In this document: piece by piece, positions 43,556 to 51,831 of the stretch
Numbering within the stretch: position 1 is the stretch's first letter
How the letters are laid out: every line of letters begins with the position of its first letter
Origin: Symbiobacterium thermophilum
Lineage (GTDB): Bacteria > Bacillota > Sulfobacillia > DYFQ01
Assembly: GCA_020725105.1 (NCBI GenBank)
Contig: DYFQ01000001.1
Span: 88,069-152,068, forward strand
Length of the DNA stretch: 64,000 nucleotides
Reading direction: 5' to 3'
The notes under the pieces: model-generated
What the model saw: the letters and a program-made list of their open reading frames with translations, nothing else
What the model was told of the DNA's origin: nothing
Databases searched by the model: none
Made by a program: the position numbers and the translations under genes

Positions 43556-43858
43556 CTACCCCTCCTTCCCGGCGTGCTCGCCGTGCTGGCGGGCCAGTTC
43601 GTCGAGGCGCACCAGCCGGACGGGGGGCCGGTAGGAAGCCGGGACCAGGGCTTCGGGTGGCAGGCCCGTTGCCTCGGCCACCAGCGCCTCCACCAGGTAG
43701 CGGCACACCCGGCCCTGGCAGGCGCCCATACCCGCCCGGGTCAGCACCTTGATCTCGGTGGGACTCCGGGCCCCCGCCGCCAGGGCCGCGGCGATGGCGG
43801 AGGCGGTCACGTCCTCGCAACGGCAGATGGTGCTGTCTCTGGTGCTGTCTTCGGCCAC
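43556..43858 (-). CDS. BFD-like [2Fe-2S] protein
   Basis: 100 residues. The cluster motif is TICRCEDVTASAI with GMGACQGRVCRYLVEA, the CxC...CxxxxC pattern of bacterioferritin-associated-ferredoxin domains. SPTEIKVLTRAGMGACQGRVC is the usual form when this domain is attached to HcnB/OoxA/NADH-dependent nitrite reductase. Here it stands alone, 12 bases after the oxidase gene and two bases before the [2Fe-2S] subunit. It is probably the third iron-sulfur relay of the same complex. Confidence 0.85.
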   Translation of the reverse strand: MAEDSTRDSTICRCEDVTASAIAAALAAGARSPTEIKVLTRAGMGACQGRVCRYLVEALVAEATGLPPEALVPASYRPPVRLVRLDELARQHGEHAGKEG

Positions 43859-43870
43859 GGCGCGCCTCCC

Positions 43871-44968
43871 TCAGGCGAATCGTCCCGGGTCGAAGGCCTC
43901 CAGCCACGGATAGCCCGGCCTGCCCCGGATCAGTTCGGCGATGGCGGCGCCGGTCGCCGGCGCCTGGCCCATCCCGTTCCGGAAGTGGCCTGCCGCCACG
44001 AACAGGCCGCGGACTCCCGGCGCCTCGCCAATGATTGGCACCTGGTCCTCTGCCCTGGGCCGCAGGCCCGCCCAGGAGCGGATCACCGGTACGCCGCCCA
44101 GGCACGGCATGAGCCCGATGGCGCCGGCGGCGAACTCGGCCAGCACCGGCACCTCCGTGGCCTTGTTGAAGCCCACCCGCTCCGGGATGCTGCCGATCAG
44201 CAGCTGGCCGTAGGGCGACTGGCGGACGTACGGCTCGTGGCCCATGATCACGTGGCGGACCATGGGCGGGACGGGCTCGGTGACCAGCATCTGCCCACGG
44301 CTGGGCTCGATGGGCAGCCTGACGCCGACGGTGGCGGCCAGGGCCGGCGACCAGGCGCCCGCAGCCAGTACCACTGCCTCCGTCCTGATCCGGCCCCGGT
44401 CGGTGACCACCGCGGTGACCCGGCCCCCCTCGGCCTCCAGGGCCGTGGCCGCCGTGTGGGTCAGCACCCTGGCGCCGTGGCGGAGGGCGGCCCGGGCGTA
44501 CCCGTGACACAGGGCGAAGGGGTAGATGGTGCCGTCCAGGTTGCACCAGAGGCTCCCGGCGACCCCGGGGTGCAGCGCCGGCTCCAGGCGGCGCGTCTCC
44601 GCCCGGCCCAGGACCTCCGCTTCCAGGCCGCGGGAGCGGAGGTCAGCCGCGCGGGCTTCCGCTCCGGCCATGGCGTCCGGGGAGGTGTACACCAGCAGGG
44701 AGCCGGATCGCTCGTATTGCACCTGGTAGTCCAGTTCCGCCGCCAGGTTGCCGTAAAGTCGAGCGCTCTCCAGCGACAGCTCGAAGAGGGGTCCGGGAGG
44801 CTTGTCGGAGACCAGCAGCAGGCCGAGGTTGGCCCCGGAGGCCTCAGCCCCCAGGCCGGATCGTTCCACCAGGGTGACCTCGTCACCGGCCCGGGCCAGG
44901 TAGTAGGCGCAGGCGGTGCCGACGGCGCCGCCGCCGATCACCACCACCTTGCTGTCGTCGCCGGCCAT
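43871..44968 (-). CDS. FAD-dependent amino-acid oxidase/dehydrogenase, DadA/HcnC-like
   Basis: 365 residues. FAD motif KVVVIGGGAVGTACAYYLAR at the N-terminus, LVERSGLGAEASGANLG, AAGAWSPALA and the C-terminal FVAAGHFRNGMGQAPATG, typical of glycine/D-amino-acid/sarcosine oxidases and the beta subunits of opine or D-hydroxyproline dehydrogenases. It performs the substrate oxidation, giving an imino acid. It is first in a four-gene unit with all partner subunits. Likely substrates are D-amino acids, D-proline/hydroxyproline, sarcosine or opines; I cannot choose. Proline-related neighbours mildly favour a cyclic imino acid. Confidence 0.85.
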   Translation of the reverse strand: MAGDDSKVVVIGGGAVGTACAYYLARAGDEVTLVERSGLGAEASGANLGLLLVSDKPPGPLFELSLESARLYGNLAAELDYQVQYERSGSLLVYTSPDAMAGAEARAADLRSRGLEAEVLGRAETRRLEPALHPGVAGSLWCNLDGTIYPFALCHGYARAALRHGARVLTHTAATALEAEGGRVTAVVTDRGRIRTEAVVLAAGAWSPALAATVGVRLPIEPSRGQMLVTEPVPPMVRHVIMGHEPYVRQSPYGQLLIGSIPERVGFNKATEVPVLAEFAAGAIGLMPCLGGVPVIRSWAGLRPRAEDQVPIIGEAPGVRGLFVAAGHFRNGMGQAPATGAAIAELIRGRPGYPWLEAFDPGRFA

Positions 44969-45243
44969 CCGCTCACCTTCCCCGAGCCGCGCTAAGCTAG
45001 TCTACCTGCGGCGGCGGCTTGCCTTCGGTGACCGGCGTCACAGCGCTCCCGGCCGTGGGTCATCCCGCCCGAGGCCAACTCACCCGCGGTCATGCTCGGC
45101 CCGGTGCTGGCCGGACTGGTAGGCGGAGGAGGCGTTCGGCGTTTCGCTGCCCTGGTCTGGCCCTTCAGACCTGCCGCATACGCCGCCGCCGGCAAGGGAA
45201 CCCTCGCACCAGGACGGCAAGACCCGGACCGGAGTGAGGTACC
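44969..45243. other. Intergenic region with no assignable content
   Basis: 275 bases between the divergent oxidase cluster (-) and the poly-glycine lipoprotein (+). It presumably holds both promoters. A plus-strand frame around 45072-45180 is open and hydrophobic but lacks a ribosome site. I see nothing I can name. Confidence 0.4.
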
Positions 45244-45693
45244 TTGCCGAAAGCGCGTCGGAGACGCTGGGTGACGGCCGCCTTTGGACTGGTCGCCTTC
45301 GTGCTCGTTCTCGCCGCCGCCTGCGCGCCGATGCAACGGCCGCAGGGCCAGCCGACCGATGAGGTGATCCGGGCGGCGGTGCGGGACGAGTTGCGCTCCC
45401 CCGAGTTTCAGGCCCTGCTCCGCCAGGTGCTCCAGGAGACTCAGGTCATGGAACTGATCAAGGAGACCCTGAAGTCGCCCGATACCCAGAAAGTGCTGCA
45501 GGATACCACCAGGCAGATGCTGGAGACCCCTGAGGTACAGTCCACCCTCCAGGACCGGATGAAGGAGATCATGCAGGCACCCCAACTCCGGCAGGCCATC
45601 GACCAGGCCGTCCGCCAGAGCCTGATGCAACTGGTTCAGCAGGGCGGCGGAGGGGGTGGCGGCGGAGGCGGCGGCGGCGGAGGCGGCGGCTAG
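45244..45693 (+). CDS. GerD-like lipoprotein with poly-glycine tail
   Basis: 149 residues from a TTG behind GGAGTGAGG. A lipoprotein signal ends LAAACAP, so the cysteine near residue 27 would be lipidated. The mature part is helical with repeated short motifs: VRDELRSPEFQALLRQVLQE, IKETLKSPDTQKVLQDT, MLETPEVQSTLQDRMKEIMQ. This resembles GerD, a spore germination lipoprotein that clusters germinant receptors, though similarity is by pattern. The protein ends in 16 consecutive glycines right up to the stop, which I have not seen in GerD. A strong hairpin follows. Confidence 0.6.
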   Translation: MPKARRRRWVTAAFGLVAFVLVLAAACAPMQRPQGQPTDEVIRAAVRDELRSPEFQALLRQVLQETQVMELIKETLKSPDTQKVLQDTTRQMLETPEVQSTLQDRMKEIMQAPQLRQAIDQAVRQSLMQLVQQGGGGGGGGGGGGGGGG

Positions 45694-45775
45694 CAGGACC
45701 GCCACGTCGGTGCCGCCTGTACCGGGGTCGCTCGGGCTGCGACAAGTGTGGTATCTTGCACGGCTTTACAGGCGG

Positions 45776-45819
45776 GCCGGGCCGCGCCCCGGGAAGCAGG
45801 TCCTGGGGCGCGGCCCGGC
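45776..45819. terminator. 15-bp hairpin between convergent genes
   Basis: GCCGGGCCGCGCCCC (45776-45790) pairs perfectly with GGGGCGCGGCCCGGC (45805-45819) across a 14-base loop. It separates the lipoprotein gene (+) from the SLH protein gene (-), where both messages end. The T tract is poor, so it may act by stalling or as a 3' stabiliser. Confidence 0.6.
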
Positions 45820-45879
45820 GGCCTTCCCGTCTCGTGCGGCCCGGACTGAGTCCCGGCCGCCGATTCAGCTGATTCCGGC

Positions 45880-48339
45880 TCAGTGGATCACGATTTTGAC
45901 CGCCGGCAGACGGTCGCCGCCCGGCTCCTGGTAGGCGACGACCGTCACCGCCTGGCCGACCGCCAGGTCGGCAAACGCCCTCAGGTCACTGCCCCGGAGG
46001 ACGGTGGTGTCAGACGTCACGTGAACCGTTCGAACCGCCACCGCCTGGCTGCCATCGGATCCGGTCACCGTCACGGCCACGGCTACCGTCAGGTTGGTGG
46101 CGTCAAGGGCCTGGACCGTGCCGTCGAACGTCTCGGCCCGGCTGAGGATCCTCACGGCGGTCACGGTCGACCCGTCCAGCCGCACTTCGACCAGATCGCC
46201 GAAGGCCAGCGACCCGAAGGCCTCCGCCTGACCATCGTGGGTCACCTGCACGGTCGGGGACACAGGGTAAGCCGTCTGGACCCCGTCGGCCCGCAGGGTG
46301 ATGCCGGACGGGTGGCCAAAGGCGTTGGTACCGGTGGCCACCACTGTGCCGGCCCGGTACTCCACCCGTTCGAGCACCGTCACCCGGGTGACCGTCCCGT
46401 CCTCCAGCCGGACCTCCACCGTGTCGTCAACCCGGAGGTCGGCGAAGCTCATGGGCTGGTCGTCGTGGAACGTCTGTACGGTCGGGGACACCGGGTAGGC
46501 CGTCTCGGCACCGGCGGCGTCGCGCAGGGTGATGCCGGACGGGTGGCCGTAGGCGTTGAACTCGGTCCGCACCACCCGGCCGCCGGCGGCCACCACTCGC
46601 TCCACGATGGCGATCTTGACCGCCGTTCCGCCCGACAGGGCAAGGGTGACGCTGTCGCCAACGCGGATTGACGCGAAGGTAGCCGGGTTGCCGGCCAGGG
46701 TGACCTCGACCGTCGGTGACACGGGGTAGCTTGCTTCCGACCCGCCGGCAAGACGCAAGCGGACGGAGGCTGGATGCCCGAAGGCGTTGGTGTGCGTCTC
46801 CACAACCGTCCCGGTTACCGACTGGGGCCGGGCGTCCAGGGCGATCGCGGTCACCAGGGCCCCTTCAAAGGTCAGGGTGGCCACGTCCTCCGCCCGTACC
46901 TCCGAAAACGGCACCGGCTGCCCGGCCAGGGTGACCTGGACGGTGGGGGAGACGGAGTAAGTGGCCTCCTGGCCGTCCTCCGGCCTTATGGTGATCGACG
47001 CCGGATGGCCGAAAGCGTTGGTGGCGGTGGCAAGCACGCTCCCCCGGACGGTGCTGGTCATGACCACGATCTCGATCCGGACGACCAGGTCCCGCTCGAC
47101 GGTGAGCTTGACCCGCTCGCCCACGGCCACCGCATCATAGGTGGCCGGCTGGTCGTTCCTGACCACCTGGACGTCGGCGGCCACGGTGTAGGTGGTGTCG
47201 CTCCCGGCCACGTCCCTGAGGGTCAGGCGCCGGCTCCCGTTGTCGGTGGTCAGGCTGACCACGACGCCTTCCCTGACAACGGTGGCCTTGGTGGCCTTGA
47301 TCAGCTGGACCTGGCCCTGGGCGTTGAGGAACAGGCGCACGCCGTCGCCCGGCCGGAGGTCGGACAGGGCGGCCGGCCGGTTGCTGAGGAAGACCACGGC
47401 GGAGGGGCTGACGGGGTACGACGCCTCGGTCCCGTCGGTGCGCCGCACGGTGACGCTGGCGGTTATCTGGTCCCCGGAGCCGGTGGTGGCCACCGACACG
47501 AGCGTGCCCCGCACCTCGAGGGCCCCGGTCGCCGGCAGGCCGCCGCCGGCCCGGGCCAGGACGGCGGCGAGTTCGGCCCGGGTGATGGGCCGGCGGGGCT
47601 GGAAGGCATGGTCGGGCATGCCCGTCACCAGCCCCTGCTCGACGGCTACCAGCACGTAGCCGGCCAGTTCGGCGGGGATCAGGTGGCCGTCGACAAACGG
47701 CGCGGCCTGCCCCGCCCGGGCCTGGGCGGCCGGCTCCAGGCCGAGGGCGCGGACGAGCAGGACGGCCACTTCGAGCCGGGTGGCGTTACGACCCAGGTCC
47801 AGGTCGTCGGTGGCCTGGATCAGCCCCTCCTCCAGGGCGACCAGGACGTAGCCGCAGGCCCATACAGGCAGGGAGCCGAGGGCCCCGGCGACGGCCAGAC
47901 CGTACTGCGAGGCCACGTAGGTCCGGAACGCCTGTTGCTGCTGGCCGGGCGTGGTGGCCCCCGCCAGCACCGCCTCGGCCATGGCCCGGGCCGCCTCCTC
48001 CCCTCCCCGGAGCCGGACGGCGGTGATGACCGTCTCCAGACGGCTGGCCGGCTTGTTGGGCAGGAACTTCCCACCGGCCCCCTTCAGGATCCCCCGGAGC
48101 TTCATCTCGGCCACGTAGGGCAGCGCCCAACTCGCTTCCTCCAGGTCAGGGAACAGCCAGTCCAGGCGGGCCAGTTGGCCGAGACCCAGTTTGCCGCCGA
48201 GGACAAACGGGGGTGGACCGGCGTATCCCCACGGCGGTTTGGCCTCGGCGGGAGCGGGGGCGGCGGCCAGCACCAGGGTGAGCATGACGGCCGCCACCAG
48301 GGCGGCGGCGACGGAGCGGTGCCTGCGCAGGGCCCTCAT
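45880..48339 (-). CDS. S-layer homology (SLH) protein with 77-residue repeats
   Basis: 819 residues. A signal peptide (VAAALVAAVMLTLVLAAAPA) precedes three SLH-type segments at about 55-265, which usually anchor proteins to pyruvylated wall polymers; AFQPRRPITRAELAAVLARA is typical. From about residue 270 come six beta-rich modules of about 77 residues, the last four with the near-identical core TNAFGHPxxITLR, then YPVSPTVQVT. A final module lacks that core. The protein is likely exported and wall-bound, forming a rod or surface-layer domain. The ATG follows AAAGGAGG at normal spacing. It is transcribed alone. Confidence 0.82.
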   Translation of the reverse strand: MRALRRHRSVAAALVAAVMLTLVLAAAPAPAEAKPPWGYAGPPPFVLGGKLGLGQLARLDWLFPDLEEASWALPYVAEMKLRGILKGAGGKFLPNKPASRLETVITAVRLRGGEEAARAMAEAVLAGATTPGQQQQAFRTYVASQYGLAVAGALGSLPVWACGYVLVALEEGLIQATDDLDLGRNATRLEVAVLLVRALGLEPAAQARAGQAAPFVDGHLIPAELAGYVLVAVEQGLVTGMPDHAFQPRRPITRAELAAVLARAGGGLPATGALEVRGTLVSVATTGSGDQITASVTVRRTDGTEASYPVSPSAVVFLSNRPAALSDLRPGDGVRLFLNAQGQVQLIKATKATVVREGVVVSLTTDNGSRRLTLRDVAGSDTTYTVAADVQVVRNDQPATYDAVAVGERVKLTVERDLVVRIEIVVMTSTVRGSVLATATNAFGHPASITIRPEDGQEATYSVSPTVQVTLAGQPVPFSEVRAEDVATLTFEGALVTAIALDARPQSVTGTVVETHTNAFGHPASVRLRLAGGSEASYPVSPTVEVTLAGNPATFASIRVGDSVTLALSGGTAVKIAIVERVVAAGGRVVRTEFNAYGHPSGITLRDAAGAETAYPVSPTVQTFHDDQPMSFADLRVDDTVEVRLEDGTVTRVTVLERVEYRAGTVVATGTNAFGHPSGITLRADGVQTAYPVSPTVQVTHDGQAEAFGSLAFGDLVEVRLDGSTVTAVRILSRAETFDGTVQALDATNLTVAVAVTVTGSDGSQAVAVRTVHVTSDTTVLRGSDLRAFADLAVGQAVTVVAYQEPGGDRLPAVKIVIH
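46140..47540 (-). repeat. 231-base coding tandem repeats in the SLH protein
   Basis: The motif encoding NAFGHP (or NAYGHP) recurs with anchor bases at 46321, 46552, 46783 and 47014, exactly 231 bases (77 codons) apart each time. Two more divergent units upstream of these in the protein (coordinates up to about 47540) keep the spacing approximately. The repeats are in frame and under protein-level constraint. Such arrays can expand or contract by recombination. Confidence 0.8.
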
Positions 48340-48517
48340 GGCAAACGGTTGCCTCCTTTCAGGTAGGCAGGGGATGGGACGGGGCCGAAGGCCCGCCGGC
48401 GGAGCACCAGTGGATGCGGGATCGGTCCGGGTCCTCCGGCCCCACGGATAAAGATACGGGCGCCGTACGGCGCTTCAGGGGGTACCGACGGGCGAAGTTG
48501 GGTGGGAAAGACCCTTG
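48340..48517. other. Intergenic leader of the SLH gene
   Basis: About 180 bases between lutC and the SLH gene, both on the minus strand. It includes TATCTTTATCC (minus strand, around 48450), a possible promoter element. I saw no riboswitch consensus or coding frame. Confidence 0.35.
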
Positions 48518-49108
48518 CTACTCCAGGCCGTCAACCAGCACGGCGACGACGGTACCCGGGCCGTGGACGCCCAGGGTGAGTTGAAGCTCGATGTCGGCCG
48601 TCCGGCTGGGGCCGGTTACCAGGGCGACCGTCGACGGAGGGACCGAGCCGCCCAACCGGGCGAGGGCGGCGGACAGGTCGGGGACCAGGCGGGCCGTGGG
48701 CACGACGGCGGCGTGGACCGGCGGCAGGAGGTCCACCGTCCGGCCCGCGCCGGCGGCCGGCACCAGCACCAGGGTGCCGGTGTCGGCGATGGCCAGGCGG
48801 GGGACGGTCACCCCTACCCTGGCGCGGGTAGCCGCCTGGCGCAACCGGTTGGGCGGCTGGCCCGGCTCCCAGAAGCTTGTCTCCACCCCGGCCGCCGCCA
48901 GGGCCTCGGCGGCGCCGGCGGCCTCCAGCACCGGGTCGCGGACCAGGAGGACCGGTCCCCCGCCGGCGGTCTTGACCACTTCTACCAGGATCTGCCCGCC
49001 GGCCACGGCGTCGGGGGCGCGCCGGACGCCGCCGGCCGCGGCTTCCAGGGCGGTGGTGAACCGCCGCACCAGTCCTTCACGGTCGAGCGAGGTCCCGGGC
49101 CCGTTCAC
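48518..49108 (-). CDS. lutC: Lactate utilisation protein C (LUD domain)
   Basis: 196 residues with the LUD fold: VTVPRLAIADTGTLVLVP near the middle and PSRTADIELQLTLGVHGPGT at the end, where the SRTADIE motif is diagnostic. LutC is the small subunit of the LutABC complex that oxidises L-lactate to pyruvate. Its start overlaps the lutB stop by 4 bases. It is the last of the three genes. Confidence 0.92.
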   Translation of the reverse strand: MNGPGTSLDREGLVRRFTTALEAAAGGVRRAPDAVAGGQILVEVVKTAGGGPVLLVRDPVLEAAGAAEALAAAGVETSFWEPGQPPNRLRQAATRARVGVTVPRLAIADTGTLVLVPAAGAGRTVDLLPPVHAAVVPTARLVPDLSAALARLGGSVPPSTVALVTGPSRTADIELQLTLGVHGPGTVVAVLVDGLE

Positions 49109-50562
49109 CGGGTACCCCCTCCCGCGTCCGCGTCGCCGCTTCCGGCGGCGGAATCCAGGCGCCCCGACGCCCAGAGCTGCTGGAACGACCGGTCGGCCAG
49201 GGCCGGGAAGTCCCGGTCCCGGAGCCAGGCGGCGAGCGGCGCCGGACCGCGGACCAGGTGGCCGTCACGGACCAGGGGGCGCTGGGCCAGGGCGGCCAGG
49301 CTCACGGCCAGCCGGTACGCGGCGGGCCGCGCCGCCACAAAAGCCCAGAGCCGGAAGGCGAGCCGCTCGCCGGCCCCCGCCAGCCCCCGCCGGACCCGCG
49401 CCGAACGCAGCCGCAGCAACAGGTCGTGGAGGGGGATCTTGACGGGGCAGACCTCGGTGCAGGCGGCGCAGAGGCTGGAGGCCAGGGGCAGGTCGTCCCA
49501 GGTCTCCATGCCGGCCAGGAGCGGCGTCAGCACGGCGCCGATGGGCCCGCTGTAGACCCAGCCGTAGGCGTGGCCGCCCACCTGCCGGTAGACGGGGCAA
49601 ACGTTGAGGCATGAACCACACCTGATACAGTGCAGCACTTCCTCGTATTCGGTCCCCAGGAGGGCCGACCGGCCGTTGTCCACGATGACCAGGTGGAATT
49701 CCTCGGGTCCGTCGGCCTCCCCGGCCCGGCGGGGTCCGGTGATGAACGACACGTAGCTGGTCATCTTTTGCCCCGTGGCGCTGCGGGGCAGGAGCGTCAG
49801 GAGCACCGCCAGGTCGTTCCAGGTGGGGACCACCCGCTCCAGGCCCATGAGCGCCACGTGCACCCGGGGCAGCGAGGTCACCAGCCGCCCGTTACCCTCG
49901 TTGGTCACCAGCACGATGGTGCCCGACTCGGCCACCGCGAAGTTGACCCCCGAAAGGCCCACGTCGGCCCGGAGGAACTCTTCCCGCAGCCTCGCCCTGG
50001 CCCACGCCGTCAGCGCCGCCGCGTCGGGCTCGGCCCCGCCGTCGGAGGCCAGGCCGAACAGATCAGCCACCTGCCGGCGGCTCTTGTGAATGGCCGGCGC
50101 CACCAGGTGGGAGGGAGGCTCCCCCGCAAGCTGGATGATGAACTCGCCAAGATCGGTCTCGACCACCCGCACCCCCTCGGCCCCGAGGGCATGGTTCAGA
50201 CCGACCTCTTCCGAGACCATCGACTTGGACTTCACCACCAGCCGGGCGCCCCGTTCCCGGCAAACACCCGCGACGTAGCCGCAGGCCTCGGCCGCGGTGG
50301 CGGCCCGCACCACGTGCCCGCCCGCCGCCCGTACCCGCTCCTCGAGCCGGTCGATCAGGTCGGGCAGGCGGGCGAGGGTCGCCGCCCGGATGGCCCGGGC
50401 GCGGTCCCTCAAGCCCTCGGGATCGTCCAGGGCGTCCAGGGCGGCGCGGCGGGCGGTCCGGAAGCGGTCGGTGGCCGCCGCGACGGCCCGGCGGGTGAGG
50501 GGATCCGCCAGGGCCCGCCCGGCCCGGTCCAGAAAGCCCGGTCTAGCCCGCAACCCGGACAC
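49105..50562 (-). CDS. lutB: Lactate utilisation iron-sulfur protein B
   Basis: 485 residues. The N-terminal LUD-type half includes VKSKSMVSEEVGLNHALGAE and VNFAVAESGTIVLVTNEGNG; the C-terminal half has CIRCGSCLNVCPVYRQVGG and CAACTEVCPVKIPL, two [4Fe-4S] ferredoxin motifs. Full-length LutB. It passes electrons from lactate oxidation, probably to quinone or ferredoxin partners. It overlaps lutA by 20 bases and lutC by 4. Confidence 0.93.
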   Translation of the reverse strand: MSGLRARPGFLDRAGRALADPLTRRAVAAATDRFRTARRAALDALDDPEGLRDRARAIRAATLARLPDLIDRLEERVRAAGGHVVRAATAAEACGYVAGVCRERGARLVVKSKSMVSEEVGLNHALGAEGVRVVETDLGEFIIQLAGEPPSHLVAPAIHKSRRQVADLFGLASDGGAEPDAAALTAWARARLREEFLRADVGLSGVNFAVAESGTIVLVTNEGNGRLVTSLPRVHVALMGLERVVPTWNDLAVLLTLLPRSATGQKMTSYVSFITGPRRAGEADGPEEFHLVIVDNGRSALLGTEYEEVLHCIRCGSCLNVCPVYRQVGGHAYGWVYSGPIGAVLTPLLAGMETWDDLPLASSLCAACTEVCPVKIPLHDLLLRLRSARVRRGLAGAGERLAFRLWAFVAARPAAYRLAVSLAALAQRPLVRDGHLVRGPAPLAAWLRDRDFPALADRSFQQLWASGRLDSAAGSGDADAGGGTR

Positions 50563-51292
50563 CCCGCGGGCGCGTGCCCTCGTCCAGCACCTGGGCCAGG
50601 TGCATGACCCGGACCCGGCTGCCCAGCCGCCGGAGCCGCCCGCCCAGGTTCATCAGGCAGCCCAGGTCGGCGCCGACCAGGAAATCGGCGCCGGAGGCCA
50701 TGATCTCGGCGGCCTTCTCGCCGGCCATGGCCCCGGAGACGGGCGCCAGCTTGACCGAGAAGGCGCCGCCAAAGCCGCAGCAGTCGGTGGCGTGGGGCAG
50801 TTCCACCAGTTCCAGGCCGCGGACGCGGCGCAACAGGACCAGGGGCTCGTCCACCGCGCCCAGCAGGCGAGTCATGTGGCAGGAGCGGTGGTAGACGGCC
50901 CGGGCCGGAAACCGCGCTCCCAGGTCTTCCAGGCCGAGGGTGCGCACGAGAAAGCAGGAGAACTCCTGAACCGCGCCGGCCAGTTCCCGGGCGGCGGGTC
51001 CCCACCGCCGGTCCCCGTCCAGCAACCCGGGGAGGTAGTGGGTGAGCATGGCGGCGCAGGATCCCGACGGCGTCACCACCCGCTCGGAGCCTGCGAGGGC
51101 CCGGACCAGGGAGCGGGCCACCGACCTGGCTTCCCGGTGAAAGCCGCTGTTAAAGGCGGGCTGGCCGCAACAGGTCTGGCCGGAGGGGCAGCTGACCCGC
51201 ACCCCGTGGCGGCGCAGAACCCGCACCGCGCTGGCGGCGACCTCAGGGTAGAAGAGGTCGGCCAGGCAGGTGACGAACAGGGAAACCGTCAA
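50543..51292 (-). CDS. lutA: Lactate utilisation protein A (CCG domains)
   Basis: 249 residues with two cysteine-rich CCG domains: CPSGQTCCGQPAFNSG and HATDCCGFGGAFSVK, found in LutA, HdrB and GlpC-like proteins, where they bind an unusual iron-sulfur cluster. SGSCAAMLTHYLPGL is characteristic of LutA. The start is a TTG (LTVSLFVTCLAD) four bases after the GAF protein's stop, so the GAF gene probably leads this operon. Confidence 0.92.
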   Translation of the reverse strand: MTVSLFVTCLADLFYPEVAASAVRVLRRHGVRVSCPSGQTCCGQPAFNSGFHREARSVARSLVRALAGSERVVTPSGSCAAMLTHYLPGLLDGDRRWGPAARELAGAVQEFSCFLVRTLGLEDLGARFPARAVYHRSCHMTRLLGAVDEPLVLLRRVRGLELVELPHATDCCGFGGAFSVKLAPVSGAMAGEKAAEIMASGADFLVGADLGCLMNLGGRLRRLGSRVRVMHLAQVLDEGTRPRGVRVAG

Positions 51293-51295
51293 GCA

Positions 51296-51805
51296 TCACG
51301 CCTCTTCCGGTTGCAGCCAGCGCTTGAGCAACGGCACCAGGCGCTCGGCGGCGGCCTCCAAAAACCGCTGGTCCTGTTCGCTGAAGGCGGCCGGGCGGTC
51401 GGAGTCGACGTCGATCTCCCCGTACACCCCTTCGTCGTCCTTGATGGGCACGACGATCTCGGAACGGGTGGTGGGAAAGCACGCCAGGTATCTGGGGTCG
51501 GCGTTCACGTCGGGCACGTTGACCGTCTCCCCGGTCCTGGCCGCCAGGCCGCAGATCCCCTGGCCGATGGGAATGCGCACGTGCTCCGTGGCCCGGGGGC
51601 CCGTCCAGCCGCGGAGCACCAGTTCCTCGCCTTCCAGCCCGTACACCCCGACCCAGTCGTAGTGGGGAAAGCCGCGGTGCAGGAGGTCGGTGATGAGGGA
51701 CAGGGTGCGCTCCAGGGAAATGCCCCGCTTGGCCAGGCGGTCAATCTGGGCCAGGAGCATGGTCTCGTCGTACTTGGTGGGCGCCTTTTCGGCTTTTTCC
51801 TGCAT
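51296..51805 (-). CDS. GAF-domain protein, free-methionine-(R)-sulfoxide reductase-like
   Basis: 169 residues forming one GAF domain. The pattern IGQGICGLAARTGETVNVPD, then ADPRYLACFPTTRSEIVVP, keeps the cysteines in ICG and LAC that act in fRMsr enzymes, which reduce free methionine-(R)-sulfoxide. YDWVGVYGLEGEELVL is also a family segment. The start follows GGAGGGGG. It is immediately upstream of lutABC and may share its transcript; a redox or ligand sensor for that operon is an alternative reading. Confidence 0.75.
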   Translation of the reverse strand: MQEKAEKAPTKYDETMLLAQIDRLAKRGISLERTLSLITDLLHRGFPHYDWVGVYGLEGEELVLRGWTGPRATEHVRIPIGQGICGLAARTGETVNVPDVNADPRYLACFPTTRSEIVVPIKDDEGVYGEIDVDSDRPAAFSEQDQRFLEAAAERLVPLLKRWLQPEEA

Positions 51806-51831
51806 CCCGGCGATCCCCCTCCGGAGGTGGC

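Noticed and set aside
45072-45236. A short hydrophobic open frame (LGPVLAGLVGGGG...) before the lipoprotein gene
   Set aside because: No ribosome site, and it runs through into the lipoprotein start region in another frame. Probably chance in GC-rich DNA.
46140-47540. Repeats in the SLH gene as a CRISPR-like or non-coding array
   Set aside because: The period is a multiple of three, the frame is continuous and the conserved parts are at protein level, so they are coding repeats.
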